From: Oligoflexaceae bacterium
Lineage (GTDB): Bacteria > Bdellovibrionota_B > Oligoflexia > Oligoflexales > Oligoflexaceae
DNA: 5,962 bases
Direction of reading: 5' to 3'
Assembly: GCA_947474445.1 (NCBI GenBank)
Contig: CANJJY010000291.1
Location: forward strand, 1 to 5,962
Shown: positions 1 through 5,314 of the stretch, piece after piece
How positions within the stretch are numbered: the first letter of the stretch is position 1
How the letters are laid out: each line of letters opens with the position of its first letter
Position numbers and translations under genes: made by a program
The notes under the pieces: model-generated
Seen by the model: the letters and a program-made list of their open reading frames with translations, nothing else
What the model was told of the DNA's origin: nothing
Database searches by the model: none

Positions 1-225
1 GGTCATGGGTCCGAAAGGTTGGAGATAGCTAGCCAGCACGTCGACCTCCCCCCCGATGACGGCACAGATCTGTTCGATGCCAAGATCTTTTATGGTCTTT
101 ATGACATGCCCGATCATCGGTGTACCCGATAAGGGATGCAGAACTTTAGGGAGAGTACTTTTCATTCGCGTCCCTTTTCCCGCAGCAAGGACAACGGCGG
201 CGACCGAATCGGCTCGAGGGTGCAT
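1..225 (-). CDS. glmU: GlmU, bifunctional UDP-N-acetylglucosamine pyrophosphorylase / glucosamine-1-phosphate acetyltransferase, N-terminal part only
   Basis: GlmU makes UDP-GlcNAc, the shared precursor of peptidoglycan and lipopolysaccharide, in the cytoplasm. Its N-terminal domain joins GlcNAc-1-phosphate to UTP. The window holds the first 75 residues of a family that usually has about 450. Residues 13-30 carry the nucleotide-binding signature LAAGKGTRMKSTLPKVLH, with the expected Arg (R20) and Lys (K27), followed by PMIGHVI. This version of the motif is typical of GlmU rather than of other sugar nucleotidyltransferases. The ATG at 225 is preceded by AGGAG (233-237, minus strand) at a 7-nt spacing, which fixes the start. 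The gene is divergent from the NifU-domain gene. The acetyltransferase half lies outside the window, so the two-domain nature is inferred from the family. Confidence 0.93.
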   Translation of the reverse strand, partial: MHPRADSVAAVVLAAGKGTRMKSTLPKVLHPLSGTPMIGHVIKTIKDLGIEQICAVIGGEVDVLASYLQPFGPMT

Positions 226-256
226 AGTTCGACTCCTATTGCGCATGAGTTCGTTC

Positions 257-262
257 TTTATA
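257..262 (-). promoter_or_regulatory. candidate -10 box of glmU
   Basis: On the minus strand TATAAA lies about 30 bases upstream of the glmU ATG, giving a short leader that still contains the AGGAG ribosome binding site. No good -35 hexamer is found at 15-18 bp; that space is filled by a GC-rich palindrome. The call rests on the -10 match alone. Confidence 0.3.
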
Positions 263-278
263 TGCAAAAGTTGGAAGG

Positions 279-291
279 GCCGCCAGGCGGC
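279..291. repeat. 13-bp palindrome in the glmU / NifU-domain divergent region
   Basis: GCCGCC-A-GGCGGC is a perfect inverted repeat with a one-base centre. It covers the place where a glmU -35 box would sit and ends two bases before a TTGACA (293-298) on the plus strand. The position suits an operator for one or both divergent genes. It has no U-tract and so is not a terminator. Binding by a regulator is inference only. Confidence 0.3.
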
Positions 292-345
292 GTTGACAAA
301 CTCAGAAAAAGCTCCATGCTGCGAGAGCGGTCTTGATCCAAAGGC

Positions 346-371
346 CCTCCTGAGGTAGAAGGAGGTATGAT
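346..371 (+). promoter_or_regulatory. hairpin and possible -10 box upstream of the NifU-domain gene
   Basis: CCTCCT (346-351) can pair with AGGAGG (360-365) around an 8-base loop, and TATGAT (366-371) follows at once. TATGAT is a fair -10 match about 84 bases before the ATG at 455. No -35 hexamer stands at the right distance; the TTGACA at 293-298 is too far from it and has only weak -10 partners (around 315-320). The promoter of this unit is therefore unresolved. The rest of the 226-454 gap shows no gene. Confidence 0.22.
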
Positions 372-454
372 AAAACGACGGATTTTGTGCCGCCGCATTT
401 ACCAGAAAGAGTAGCGATTTCGTCTGTCAAGAGAAGTCGAGGAGATGAGAAATC

Positions 455-880
455 ATGACGAGGCCATTAGCAGCAGTCGCGCTGAACCAAGGTCCTGACG
501 GAACTTGGTCCGCTCTTCACGAACCCTCGGGTCGCCAGACGTTTGGTGCTTCCGCCGAAGCTGCCAGTGATGCGATGCGTGAGCTCCTCGGCCTCGATGA
601 GGGGGGAGATTTCTCCGAGCCTTTGACGAGCGATCGCTTTGAAGGTATTGCTCGCGAGATCGCAGCGCACCTCGAAGGTCCTGTGTCGCAGATGCTCTCA
701 TTGCACAGTGGATATGCGCGGCTCGAAGCTTACCAAGAAAGTATCGCGACGATTCGTCTAGGTGGCGGTTGCGAAGGCTGCCCCTCGTCGCGTTTAACCC
801 TCATGCAAGGTGTCAAGCGCGACCTGCAAGATACCTTCGGCGAAACCGTGGTCATGGATGTCTACCCGGTCCTCGATTAA
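455..880 (+). CDS. small protein with C-terminal NifU-like (Nfu) iron-sulfur domain
   Basis: The 141-residue protein ends in an Nfu-type domain (about residues 62-138). Its core GGGCEGCPSSRLTLMQGV holds the CxxC pair C106/C109, followed by a helix and the closing strand VVMDVYP. In Nfu proteins two such domains share a 4Fe-4S cluster through this motif and pass it to apoproteins; that role is inferred here. The usual HGGDVEL stretch before the motif is replaced by HSGYARLE, so this is a divergent member. Residues 1-60 match nothing I recognise: they are rich in Ala, Gly and Glu, and are neither the A-type domain of NfuA nor the IscU-like domain of full NifU. The ATG follows GAGGAG (439-444) at 10 nt. 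The HEAT gene starts 28 bases after the stop, which suggests co-transcription. Confidence 0.85.
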   Translation: MTRPLAAVALNQGPDGTWSALHEPSGRQTFGASAEAASDAMRELLGLDEGGDFSEPLTSDRFEGIAREIAAHLEGPVSQMLSLHSGYARLEAYQESIATIRLGGGCEGCPSSRLTLMQGVKRDLQDTFGETVVMDVYPVLD

Positions 881-908
881 ATCGGGACAGTATAGGAAAG
901 AACAAGAG

Positions 909-1655
909 ATGGGACTGATCGCACAGATTAAAGAGTACTTTTTTGCCCGCCGCATGAAGCGCATTGAAAAAGCGGGAAAACTGCTGAAAAACCCTAAAGC
1001 GATCCGCGAAGATCGTTGGGCGGCACTCGAATATCTAGCCGAAACCGTGCCAGAAGCCGACTATGCGATCCCTCATCTCTTGCAGAGGTTCGAATACAGC
1101 CTCGAGCACGGCATCAACGATACGCGTGAAAAGGAATTGGCCCTGAAGGGTATCGTGCGATTTGGTGAAGCTTCGGTTCCTTTCGTTCGATCGTGGCTGC
1201 AGGAGACGAGCCGCATTGCTTGGCCAATCAAGGTACTTAAGGAACTTGGCAAGGAAGATGCGGTGATCGAATGCCTGAAAAATGCCCTCAATTTTACTGA
1301 CGTAGCCTTTAATCAGATGGCGGTCGACAAGAATTACGACATTCTTTGCTATTTGCGTGAGTATCAGATTCCCGATTCTGTGGCGCAGATCGCTCACTTT
1401 TTGCAAGATGCCGACGAGCGCGTTCGATTCGCTGCCGCCGAGCTTCTCATCGGTCAGCAGACCGAGCAGATTCGTGATCATCTCACGCCGTTTCTGAAAG
1501 ACGATTCATCGGAGAATCGCCGCATCCGGCAAGCCGTTATTCAGGTTTTTGTCGATCGCAACTGGAAGGTGGCTAACCCGACCGATTTCCCTGATGGACG
1601 AGTGGCCGATGGGGTTTATATCAACTCGCAAGGCCTTATTGAAATGCGGGCCTAA
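909..1655 (+). CDS. HEAT-repeat protein of unknown function
   Basis: This 248-residue soluble protein has no signal peptide or membrane segment. A basic start (residues 10-35, many Lys and Arg) leads into paired helices. Repeat-like units are visible near residues 36-62, 73-98, 103-124 and 155-181. The clearest is PDSVAQIAHFLQDADERVR followed by FAAAELL, the standard second-helix pattern of HEAT repeats. Such alpha-solenoids bind other proteins, so a scaffold or adaptor role is the most one can infer. The last 25 residues look non-helical. The start is the ATG at 909, with AGGAAAG (894-900) 8 nt before it. An in-frame start at 810 would add 33 residues that only overlap the NifU-domain gene. 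The stop codon overlaps the stop of the convergent VOC gene by four bases. Pairing with an Nfu protein hints at a link to iron-sulfur handling, unproven. Confidence 0.8.
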   Translation: MGLIAQIKEYFFARRMKRIEKAGKLLKNPKAIREDRWAALEYLAETVPEADYAIPHLLQRFEYSLEHGINDTREKELALKGIVRFGEASVPFVRSWLQETSRIAWPIKVLKELGKEDAVIECLKNALNFTDVAFNQMAVDKNYDILCYLREYQIPDSVAQIAHFLQDADERVRFAAAELLIGQQTEQIRDHLTPFLKDDSSENRRIRQAVIQVFVDRNWKVANPTDFPDGRVADGVYINSQGLIEMRA

Positions 1656-2029
1656 CTCCCTACGAAAATGCCGATCTGAATGCCTCCGGGTTCTTCGAGT
1701 AGATAGAGTTGGCCATAGGCGGGAACCGGACGGGGTCCCCAGACGAGTCGACCGCCCTGCGCCTCTGAACGCTCGAGTAATTCTTCTATCGCTTCTTTTT
1801 CCCAACGAAAATATGGAATCACCGGTGGCCGACCCTGAGAGGGCGTCTCTCCCTGGATTTGCATTACGCTGATTCCCATGTGACTGTCGTCCGGGACCTC
1901 GATGACGACGTATTCGTGGAGGGTTATCGGTACTGATTTCCAACCAAAGACAGCGGCCAGATAAAGCAGGGTCGCCGATAAGTTTTCGCTGTGCAATTCA
2001 AGCTGACAAAGTTGATGAGGATGGAGCAC
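1652..2029 (-). CDS. VOC (glyoxalase / bleomycin-resistance / dioxygenase) fold protein
   Basis: The 125-residue length fits a single VOC module pair. It opens with a strand holding H13 (QLELHSEN), then LLYLAAVFGWK, matching the usual FYxxvFGW helix end. A second half (about residues 70-122) ends in YLLEEPGGIQIGIF, the DPxGN-like turn before the last strand. In metal-dependent members that last strand usually carries a Glu ligand; here the position appears to be Gly, as in many VOC proteins of unknown or non-metal function, so no reaction can be assigned. The start is a GTG, preceded by GAGG (2036-2039) at 6 nt that overlaps the end of alr. Only three bases separate it from the alr stop, so translation is probably coupled. 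It is the last gene of the operon. Confidence 0.8.
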   Translation of the reverse strand: MLHPHQLCQLELHSENLSATLLYLAAVFGWKSVPITLHEYVVIEVPDDSHMGISVMQIQGETPSQGRPPVIPYFRWEKEAIEELLERSEAQGGRLVWGPRPVPAYGQLYLLEEPGGIQIGIFVGS

Positions 2030-2032
2030 GAG

Positions 2033-3151
2033 CTACCTCAGAACGCGAGGGATATCAGAGTTGAGTTTCGTAATGATTTCATAGTGGATCGTTTCGGCCC
2101 ACTCTCCGATTTGTGAGGCATCGATGCTTTCCGTCCCGCTTTTACCAATTAAGGTGACCGTTGTACCGACTTCAAGATCCTGAAGGTGAGAAATATCGAC
2201 CATCATCATGTTCATACAAATGCGTCCAACGATCGGACACCGCTGACCATCAATCAGAACGTGTCCGCGGTTGCTGGCGAGGCGGGGGTAGCCTTCGAAA
2301 TAGCCGATGGGCAAAAGTCCGATGCGCATATCGCGCAAGGCTTTAAAGGTGCACCCATAGCCGATGAATTGGCCTGCTTGAATGGATTTGGTCAAAGCCA
2401 GTTCGCAGGTCCAGCTCAACAATGGTTTTAGTTCGAGCATGTGGCCCATGCTTTGAAGATAGGAAAGCTGCGTCGCGCGTGAGGGCCAAAGACCATACAT
2501 CGATATCCCGACGCGTATCATCGCGAGTCGACTGTCTTGCATGATGAGCGCCGATGAACTGGCGGCGATATGTGGCAAGAGCGTAAAACCTAGGTCCTTA
2601 AATTGTTTGACAACCGACATAAAGGTTTCGAGTTGCTGAAGTGCATAGGACTGCTCCAAAACGTCTTCGACGTTGGAGAAGTGGCTGCAGATCCCGACGA
2701 GCCGCGCCTTGTGTGGGGCGAGAAGGGCCAGGAGGCCGGGCACTTCATCTGGCATAAATCCTTGGCGTGACATGCCCGTGTCAAATTTAATGTGGCCCCG
2801 AGCTTGCTGCGCAGGGGGTAACAGGACCCAGGCGGAAAGAAGATTCCTCTCGGCAAGAAAGATGTCGCAATTGAGTTTGAATGCCCAACCAAGATCAGAG
2901 CTACGAATGGGACCGACGACGAGAATCCGCCCTTCAAACCCCAAGGAACGAAGAGATTCCGCTTCAGATAGGTAATTAACGGCTAACCAGCCGGGATTGA
3001 TTTCTTTGAGAGCCTCGTAGACTTCGCGCAAACCGTGCCCGTAGGCATTCGATTTGACGACGGGAATGAGGGTGGCCTGACCAGCGAGTTTTTGAAAGGT
3101 CTGATAATTGTGGCGAAGAGCTGCGGCATCGATTTGTATCTCACAGCGCAC
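2033..3151 (-). CDS. alr: alanine racemase
   Basis: This PLP enzyme interconverts L- and D-alanine in the cytoplasm and supplies D-Ala for peptidoglycan. Its 372 residues are the normal full length. The N-terminal barrel has VVKSNAYGHG with the PLP lysine K33, and KFDTGMSRQG (K122-G131) with R129. R213 in RVGISMYG would face the pyridine nitrogen. The C-terminal domain holds the second catalytic base Y265 (IGYGCTF), the entrance residues Y284 and R290 (GYFEGYPR) and GRICMNMMMVDI. The latter has Asn (N314) where most homologues have Asp. The start is GTG with AGGAG (3157-3161) 5 nt upstream. It lies 13 bases after the secreted-protein gene and 3 before the VOC gene, in one operon. All key residues are present, so it should be active. 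Confidence 0.96.
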   Translation of the reverse strand: MRCEIQIDAAALRHNYQTFQKLAGQATLIPVVKSNAYGHGLREVYEALKEINPGWLAVNYLSEAESLRSLGFEGRILVVGPIRSSDLGWAFKLNCDIFLAERNLLSAWVLLPPAQQARGHIKFDTGMSRQGFMPDEVPGLLALLAPHKARLVGICSHFSNVEDVLEQSYALQQLETFMSVVKQFKDLGFTLLPHIAASSSALIMQDSRLAMIRVGISMYGLWPSRATQLSYLQSMGHMLELKPLLSWTCELALTKSIQAGQFIGYGCTFKALRDMRIGLLPIGYFEGYPRLASNRGHVLIDGQRCPIVGRICMNMMMVDISHLQDLEVGTTVTLIGKSGTESIDASQIGEWAETIHYEIITKLNSDIPRVLR

Positions 3152-3164
3152 GTGGACTCCTCGA

Positions 3165-4328
3165 TCAAGATCCGACCAGCTGCAGAGGTTTGATGGCCAT
3201 CTGGGGGCGGAGGTCCATTTCTAGCTGATACGTTACCTTTTTCAGAGGAAAATTGCACGATGGGGCCTTGGATGTTTGCAAAATCCCTAGGGCAATTCCT
3301 CCGGATCCTCTGAGGCTCACTAGGCCAAGATCGCGATGGCAGGAGCTGATGCTCTTAATTTGAAGAGTCGATGGGCGCTCCCCGGTCGCGCGCGAAACCT
3401 TATAAGAGACGGGGCGAACCAGTCTTAGTTCCTCGGCCTGCTCGGCGGGAATCGTACGGATGGAGAGTGCGGAAGGGACATGGACCTCTTCTTTCCAGGG
3501 GGACCAAAAAACCTGAGGTCCTGACCGAGGACATTCCATGGTGGTGAAGTGGGCGACTAACATGGAGAGAGTCCGCTGTCCCGCAGCGTCTTGCTGAACG
3601 ATACCAATAGGTGCTTCATTGCAAGCGCGTCGATAGCGAACTTTATAAGATGTGGATTGGGCGTGGGTACTCAATGCCTGAAGTTGCAGGGGTGCTCGTC
3701 GCAGACTATAGGTTGGGACGGGATCTTTCTCATGTTGAACAAGACCCGGCTCGCCGAGGTTTTCTAGCCGCAGGCCACTTGTGCTATAGATGCGAGTCGT
3801 CCGCTGACAGGGGCCCGGCCGGAAGCGGCTCGATTCGACCAGGCCTATGGCCAATCGGTCTGGCTGAGCTTGAATGAGGAGGCCAACAGGGGTCCCGCAG
3901 AGCGAAGTATAGACGGCGTGCAGAGTCTCGTGTGGAGCAGCGCCTGTCCGATGGATGTTCTGCATGGGAGCTAAAGTGATCGATCGGGCTTCTTGACTCG
4001 GATTCATCGAGATAATGCTGCCGAAATCTTGGGCCTGGACCAGGGGAAGAATGCGTTGCGACATGCCCGCAAGCCCAAGGCAACGATTATGGGCGCGACG
4101 GATGAGAACCCCGACTTCAAGAGTGCCGGCCGTCGGTGACCGATAGATAAAGCCGGCGAAATCCCGATCACAGCCTTGCATGAAAGCGGCGGTGACCTGA
4201 CCTTGTGAGTCGAAATGTATGCGAACGGGCTGAATTTCTAAAGCAAAAGTCGCTGCTTGAGTCGCCGGCGCGCAAATCTCTAAGGCAGCGAAAATACAAA
4301 CAACAAATTGCAAAAATCGCTTTGTCAT
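3165..4328 (-). CDS. secreted protein with four tandem cysteine-paired repeats, unknown function
   Basis: I do not recognise a family for this 387-residue protein. Residues 1-25 form a Sec signal peptide (MTKRF, hydrophobic stretch, then PATQA before ATF); the Cys at 19 lacks a lipobox, so cleavage by signal peptidase I is likely. The mature part has exactly eight Cys: 53/83, 144/174, 236/266 and 330/358. Pair spacings are 30, 30, 30 and 28 residues and pairs recur every 91, 92 and 94 residues. Around each pair the same pattern returns: an alternating beta-like stretch, Cys, then G-hydrophobic-hydrophobic, an aliphatic strand and the second Cys. This implies four copies of one disulfide-linked, mostly beta domain in the periplasm, cell surface or outside. 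No membrane anchor follows. The start at 4328 has AGGA (4334-4337) at 5 nt and places the signal peptide first; the frame stays open to 4490 but that extension hides the signal. First gene of the operon with alr. Confidence 0.78.
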   Translation of the reverse strand: MTKRFLQFVVCIFAALEICAPATQAATFALEIQPVRIHFDSQGQVTAAFMQGCDRDFAGFIYRSPTAGTLEVGVLIRRAHNRCLGLAGMSQRILPLVQAQDFGSIISMNPSQEARSITLAPMQNIHRTGAAPHETLHAVYTSLCGTPVGLLIQAQPDRLAIGLVESSRFRPGPCQRTTRIYSTSGLRLENLGEPGLVQHEKDPVPTYSLRRAPLQLQALSTHAQSTSYKVRYRRACNEAPIGIVQQDAAGQRTLSMLVAHFTTMECPRSGPQVFWSPWKEEVHVPSALSIRTIPAEQAEELRLVRPVSYKVSRATGERPSTLQIKSISSCHRDLGLVSLRGSGGIALGILQTSKAPSCNFPLKKVTYQLEMDLRPQMAIKPLQLVGS

Positions 4329-4356
4329 CGCAGTCCTAAGTGTCGTTTTGACATCT

Positions 4357-4384
4357 TTTATAGGAGCTCTCGCGGCAATGCAAG
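4357..4384 (-). promoter_or_regulatory. candidate promoter of the secreted protein-alr-VOC operon
   Basis: On the minus strand CTTGCA (4384-4379) and TATAAA (4362-4357) are 16 bp apart; reading the -35 as TTGCAT gives 15 bp. A run of six A (4392-4387) lies just upstream like a short UP element. The -10 box is about 28 bases before the chosen ATG at 4328, which supports that start over the longer reading frame. It is back to back with the rpmH promoter. Confidence 0.45.
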
Positions 4385-4445
4385 CCTTTTTTGCTGGGCG
4401 TGCTATGCGATTTAGCCTTGGTCGCCATGATACTTTCGTTAAATC

Positions 4446-4474
4446 TTGCCAGCCCTTAGGTGTTCTGCTAGAGT
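4446..4474 (+). promoter_or_regulatory. promoter of the rpmH-rnpA-yidD-yidC operon
   Basis: TTGCCA (4446-4451) and TAGAGT (4469-4474) are separated by 17 bp, and TGC directly before the -10 makes it an extended -10 (TGCTAGAGT). The bases after the -10 are GC-rich (CTCGCG), the kind of discriminator often seen at stringently controlled ribosomal promoters. Transcription should start near 4481, leaving a leader of about 84 bases before rpmH. Confidence 0.6.
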
Positions 4475-4481
4475 CTCGCGG

Positions 4482-4545
4482 CTGTCCCATCAGAAGGCTT
4501 TTGTGCCTAAGATTTCAAGCAACTTGTGTTTTGTTCGTGGGATAG
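4482..4545 (+). other. possible structured leader RNA of rpmH
   Basis: CTGTCCCAT (4482-4490) can pair with GTGGGATAG (4537-4545) in a 9-bp helix with two G-U pairs. Inside it are two small hairpins: AGGC/GCCT (4495-4498 with 4505-4508) and CAAG/CTTG (4516-4519 with 4523-4526). The helix begins at the predicted transcript start and ends 7 bases before the AGGAG of rpmH. A role in L34 autoregulation or message stability is inference; the inner hairpins are weak. Confidence 0.3.
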
Positions 4546-4564
4546 AGTTCTTAGGAGACGAGAA

Positions 4565-4714
4565 ATGAAACGTACTTTCCAACCAAGTAATTTGAAGCGC
4601 AAGCGGACCCACGGCTTTCGGGCTCGCATGGATTCCCCTGGTGGACGCAATGTTCTGAGTCGTCGCCGGGCTAAGGGTCGTAAGCGACTCGTTCCCACGA
4701 TCTATCAGAAATAA
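4565..4714 (+). CDS. rpmH: large ribosomal subunit protein L34 (bL34)
   Basis: bL34 is a small, very basic protein that binds 23S rRNA in the large subunit. The 49 residues start MKRTFQPSNLKRKRTHGF and continue with RARM, GGRNVLSRRRAKGRKRL, the complete family signature. The family is commonly 44-47 residues; a few extra residues at the end (VPTIYQK) explain the difference. The ATG has AGGAG (4553-4557) at 7 nt, a strong site. An in-frame start 13 codons earlier has no support. It is the first gene of the operon and is followed 41 bases later by rnpA, the near-universal bacterial order. No dnaA gene lies on its upstream side; that place is taken by the secreted-protein operon. Confidence 0.98.
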   Translation: MKRTFQPSNLKRKRTHGFRARMDSPGGRNVLSRRRAKGRKRLVPTIYQK

Positions 4715-4735
4715 GCCCCATGCAGCGGCTGGGGT
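4715..4735 (+). other. hairpin between rpmH and rnpA
   Basis: GCCCCA (4715-4720) pairs with TGGGGT (4730-4735), including one G-U, with a possible inner GC/GC stem. It begins at the base after the rpmH stop and has no following U-tract, so it is not a simple terminator. It could hold the rpmH 3' end or limit read-through into rnpA, whose product is needed in far smaller amounts than L34. It also covers the alternative ATG at 4720. Confidence 0.35.
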
Positions 4736-4755
4736 ATAAAGCTCCAGGGCCCTCC

Positions 4756-5217
4756 ATGTTGGAGTTTCCTAAAAAGCAGAGACTCTTGCGACGGCTTGAG
4801 TTCACTCAGACTATGGATGCAGGCACTAAAACAGTGATGCCTTACATGGTCCTGATGGTTCGCCGTACGGGAGACCTGACGTCTCGCATCGGTTTTATCG
4901 TGTCAAAAAAAGTAGGTGGATCGGTCGAGCGGAATAGCGTCAAGCGACGTCTGCGCGAGATTTACCGGACGATGACCGATAAGCCCGTGGGAACGGATTG
5001 GGTTGTTATCGCCCGAGGACCAGCTTTAGGAGCAGAATTCACGGAGCTCGAAGCCAGTTTTCGCGAGGGTATGAGACGCGCTTTGATGGCGCTCGAGCGT
5101 CGGGAGAAACCGCGCGCTCAAACGTCGTCTACCGGCCCTCTCATCATCCCTATCTCTGTTCGGCGTGAAGGTGAGCGTCCACCGATCGCAACATCCCCTC
5201 AGCCCGATTCCCTTTGA
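4756..5217 (+). CDS. rnpA: ribonuclease P protein component
   Basis: RnpA binds the catalytic RNase P RNA and helps cut 5' leaders from pre-tRNA. The start FPKKQRLLRRLEFTQ, the strand RIGFIVSKKVGG (residues 44-55) and the basic helix VERNSVKRRLRE (57-68) are the family landmarks. The central helix motif is usually RNRxKR; here Ser61 replaces the second Arg. The family usually has about 110-130 residues; this one has 153 because of a 35-40 residue Pro/Ser/Arg-rich tail after residue 115. I chose the ATG at 4756 because homologues begin just before FPK, and a weak AGGG lies 6 nt upstream. The ATG at 4720 would add 12 residues but has no ribosome binding site and sits in a hairpin. Co-transcribed with rpmH. 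Confidence 0.94.
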   Translation: MLEFPKKQRLLRRLEFTQTMDAGTKTVMPYMVLMVRRTGDLTSRIGFIVSKKVGGSVERNSVKRRLREIYRTMTDKPVGTDWVVIARGPALGAEFTELEASFREGMRRALMALERREKPRAQTSSTGPLIIPISVRREGERPPIATSPQPDSL

Positions 5218-5245
5218 TGTTCGCTCTATCGAGGAGTTCACTCGC

Positions 5246-5314
5246 GTGACTTCGCCTGTCTTTTTCTTTGCCCGCTACATGGCGCTTCCCCTCAGTGTAA
5301 GGGTGGCAATTTGA
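5246..5314 (+). CDS. possible 22-residue hydrophobic ORF coupled to yidD
   Basis: A GTG at 5246 follows GAGGAG (5231-5236) at 9 nt and opens 22 codons, mostly hydrophobic (TSPVFFFARYMALPLSVRVAI after the start). Its TGA overlaps the yidD ATG by one base (TGATG), the arrangement used for translational coupling. The frame is open further upstream, to 5087, inside the end of rnpA. It resembles no protein I know. It may be a leader peptide driving yidD, or only the by-product of a 96-base spacer. Confidence 0.25.
   Translation: MTSPVFFFARYMALPLSVRVAI

Noticed and set aside
56..358. 100-codon plus-strand ORF over the glmU start
   Set aside because: It is antisense to clear GlmU coding sequence, and no protein family is visible in it.
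367..414. 15-codon ORF after AGGAGG upstream of the NifU-domain gene
   Set aside because: AGGAGG is only one base from the ATG, too close for normal initiation, and the AGGAGG is better explained as one arm of a hairpin.
810..908. 33-codon upstream extension of the HEAT-repeat gene
   Set aside because: It lies over the end of the NifU-domain gene and its residues look like an out-of-frame reading; the ATG at 909 has AGGAAAG 8 nt upstream.
1035..1481. 148-codon minus-strand ORF inside the HEAT-repeat gene
   Set aside because: Shadow frame opposite a gene whose own strand shows HEAT helices and a ribosome binding site.
1631..1653. AGGCC/GGCCT inverted repeat as a two-way terminator
   Set aside because: Only five base pairs with a 13-base loop and no T-run on either side.
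1506..1943. 145-codon minus-strand ORF over the ends of the HEAT and VOC genes
   Set aside because: Composition is Arg/Ser/Gly-rich without a fold; the VOC frame in the same place has recognisable motifs.
4329..4490. 54-codon upstream extension of the secreted-protein frame (start at 4490)
   Set aside because: It would bury the signal peptide inside the protein, overlaps both candidate promoters, and has an odd basic composition. The ATG at 4328 has a suitable AGGA and a -10 box at the right distance.
4329..4564. chromosome origin near rpmH
   Set aside because: rpmH is often next to dnaA and oriC, but no dnaA gene, no cluster of TTATNCACA boxes and no AT-rich unwinding block is present. The single TTATCCA at 5394 lies within the yidD coding sequence.
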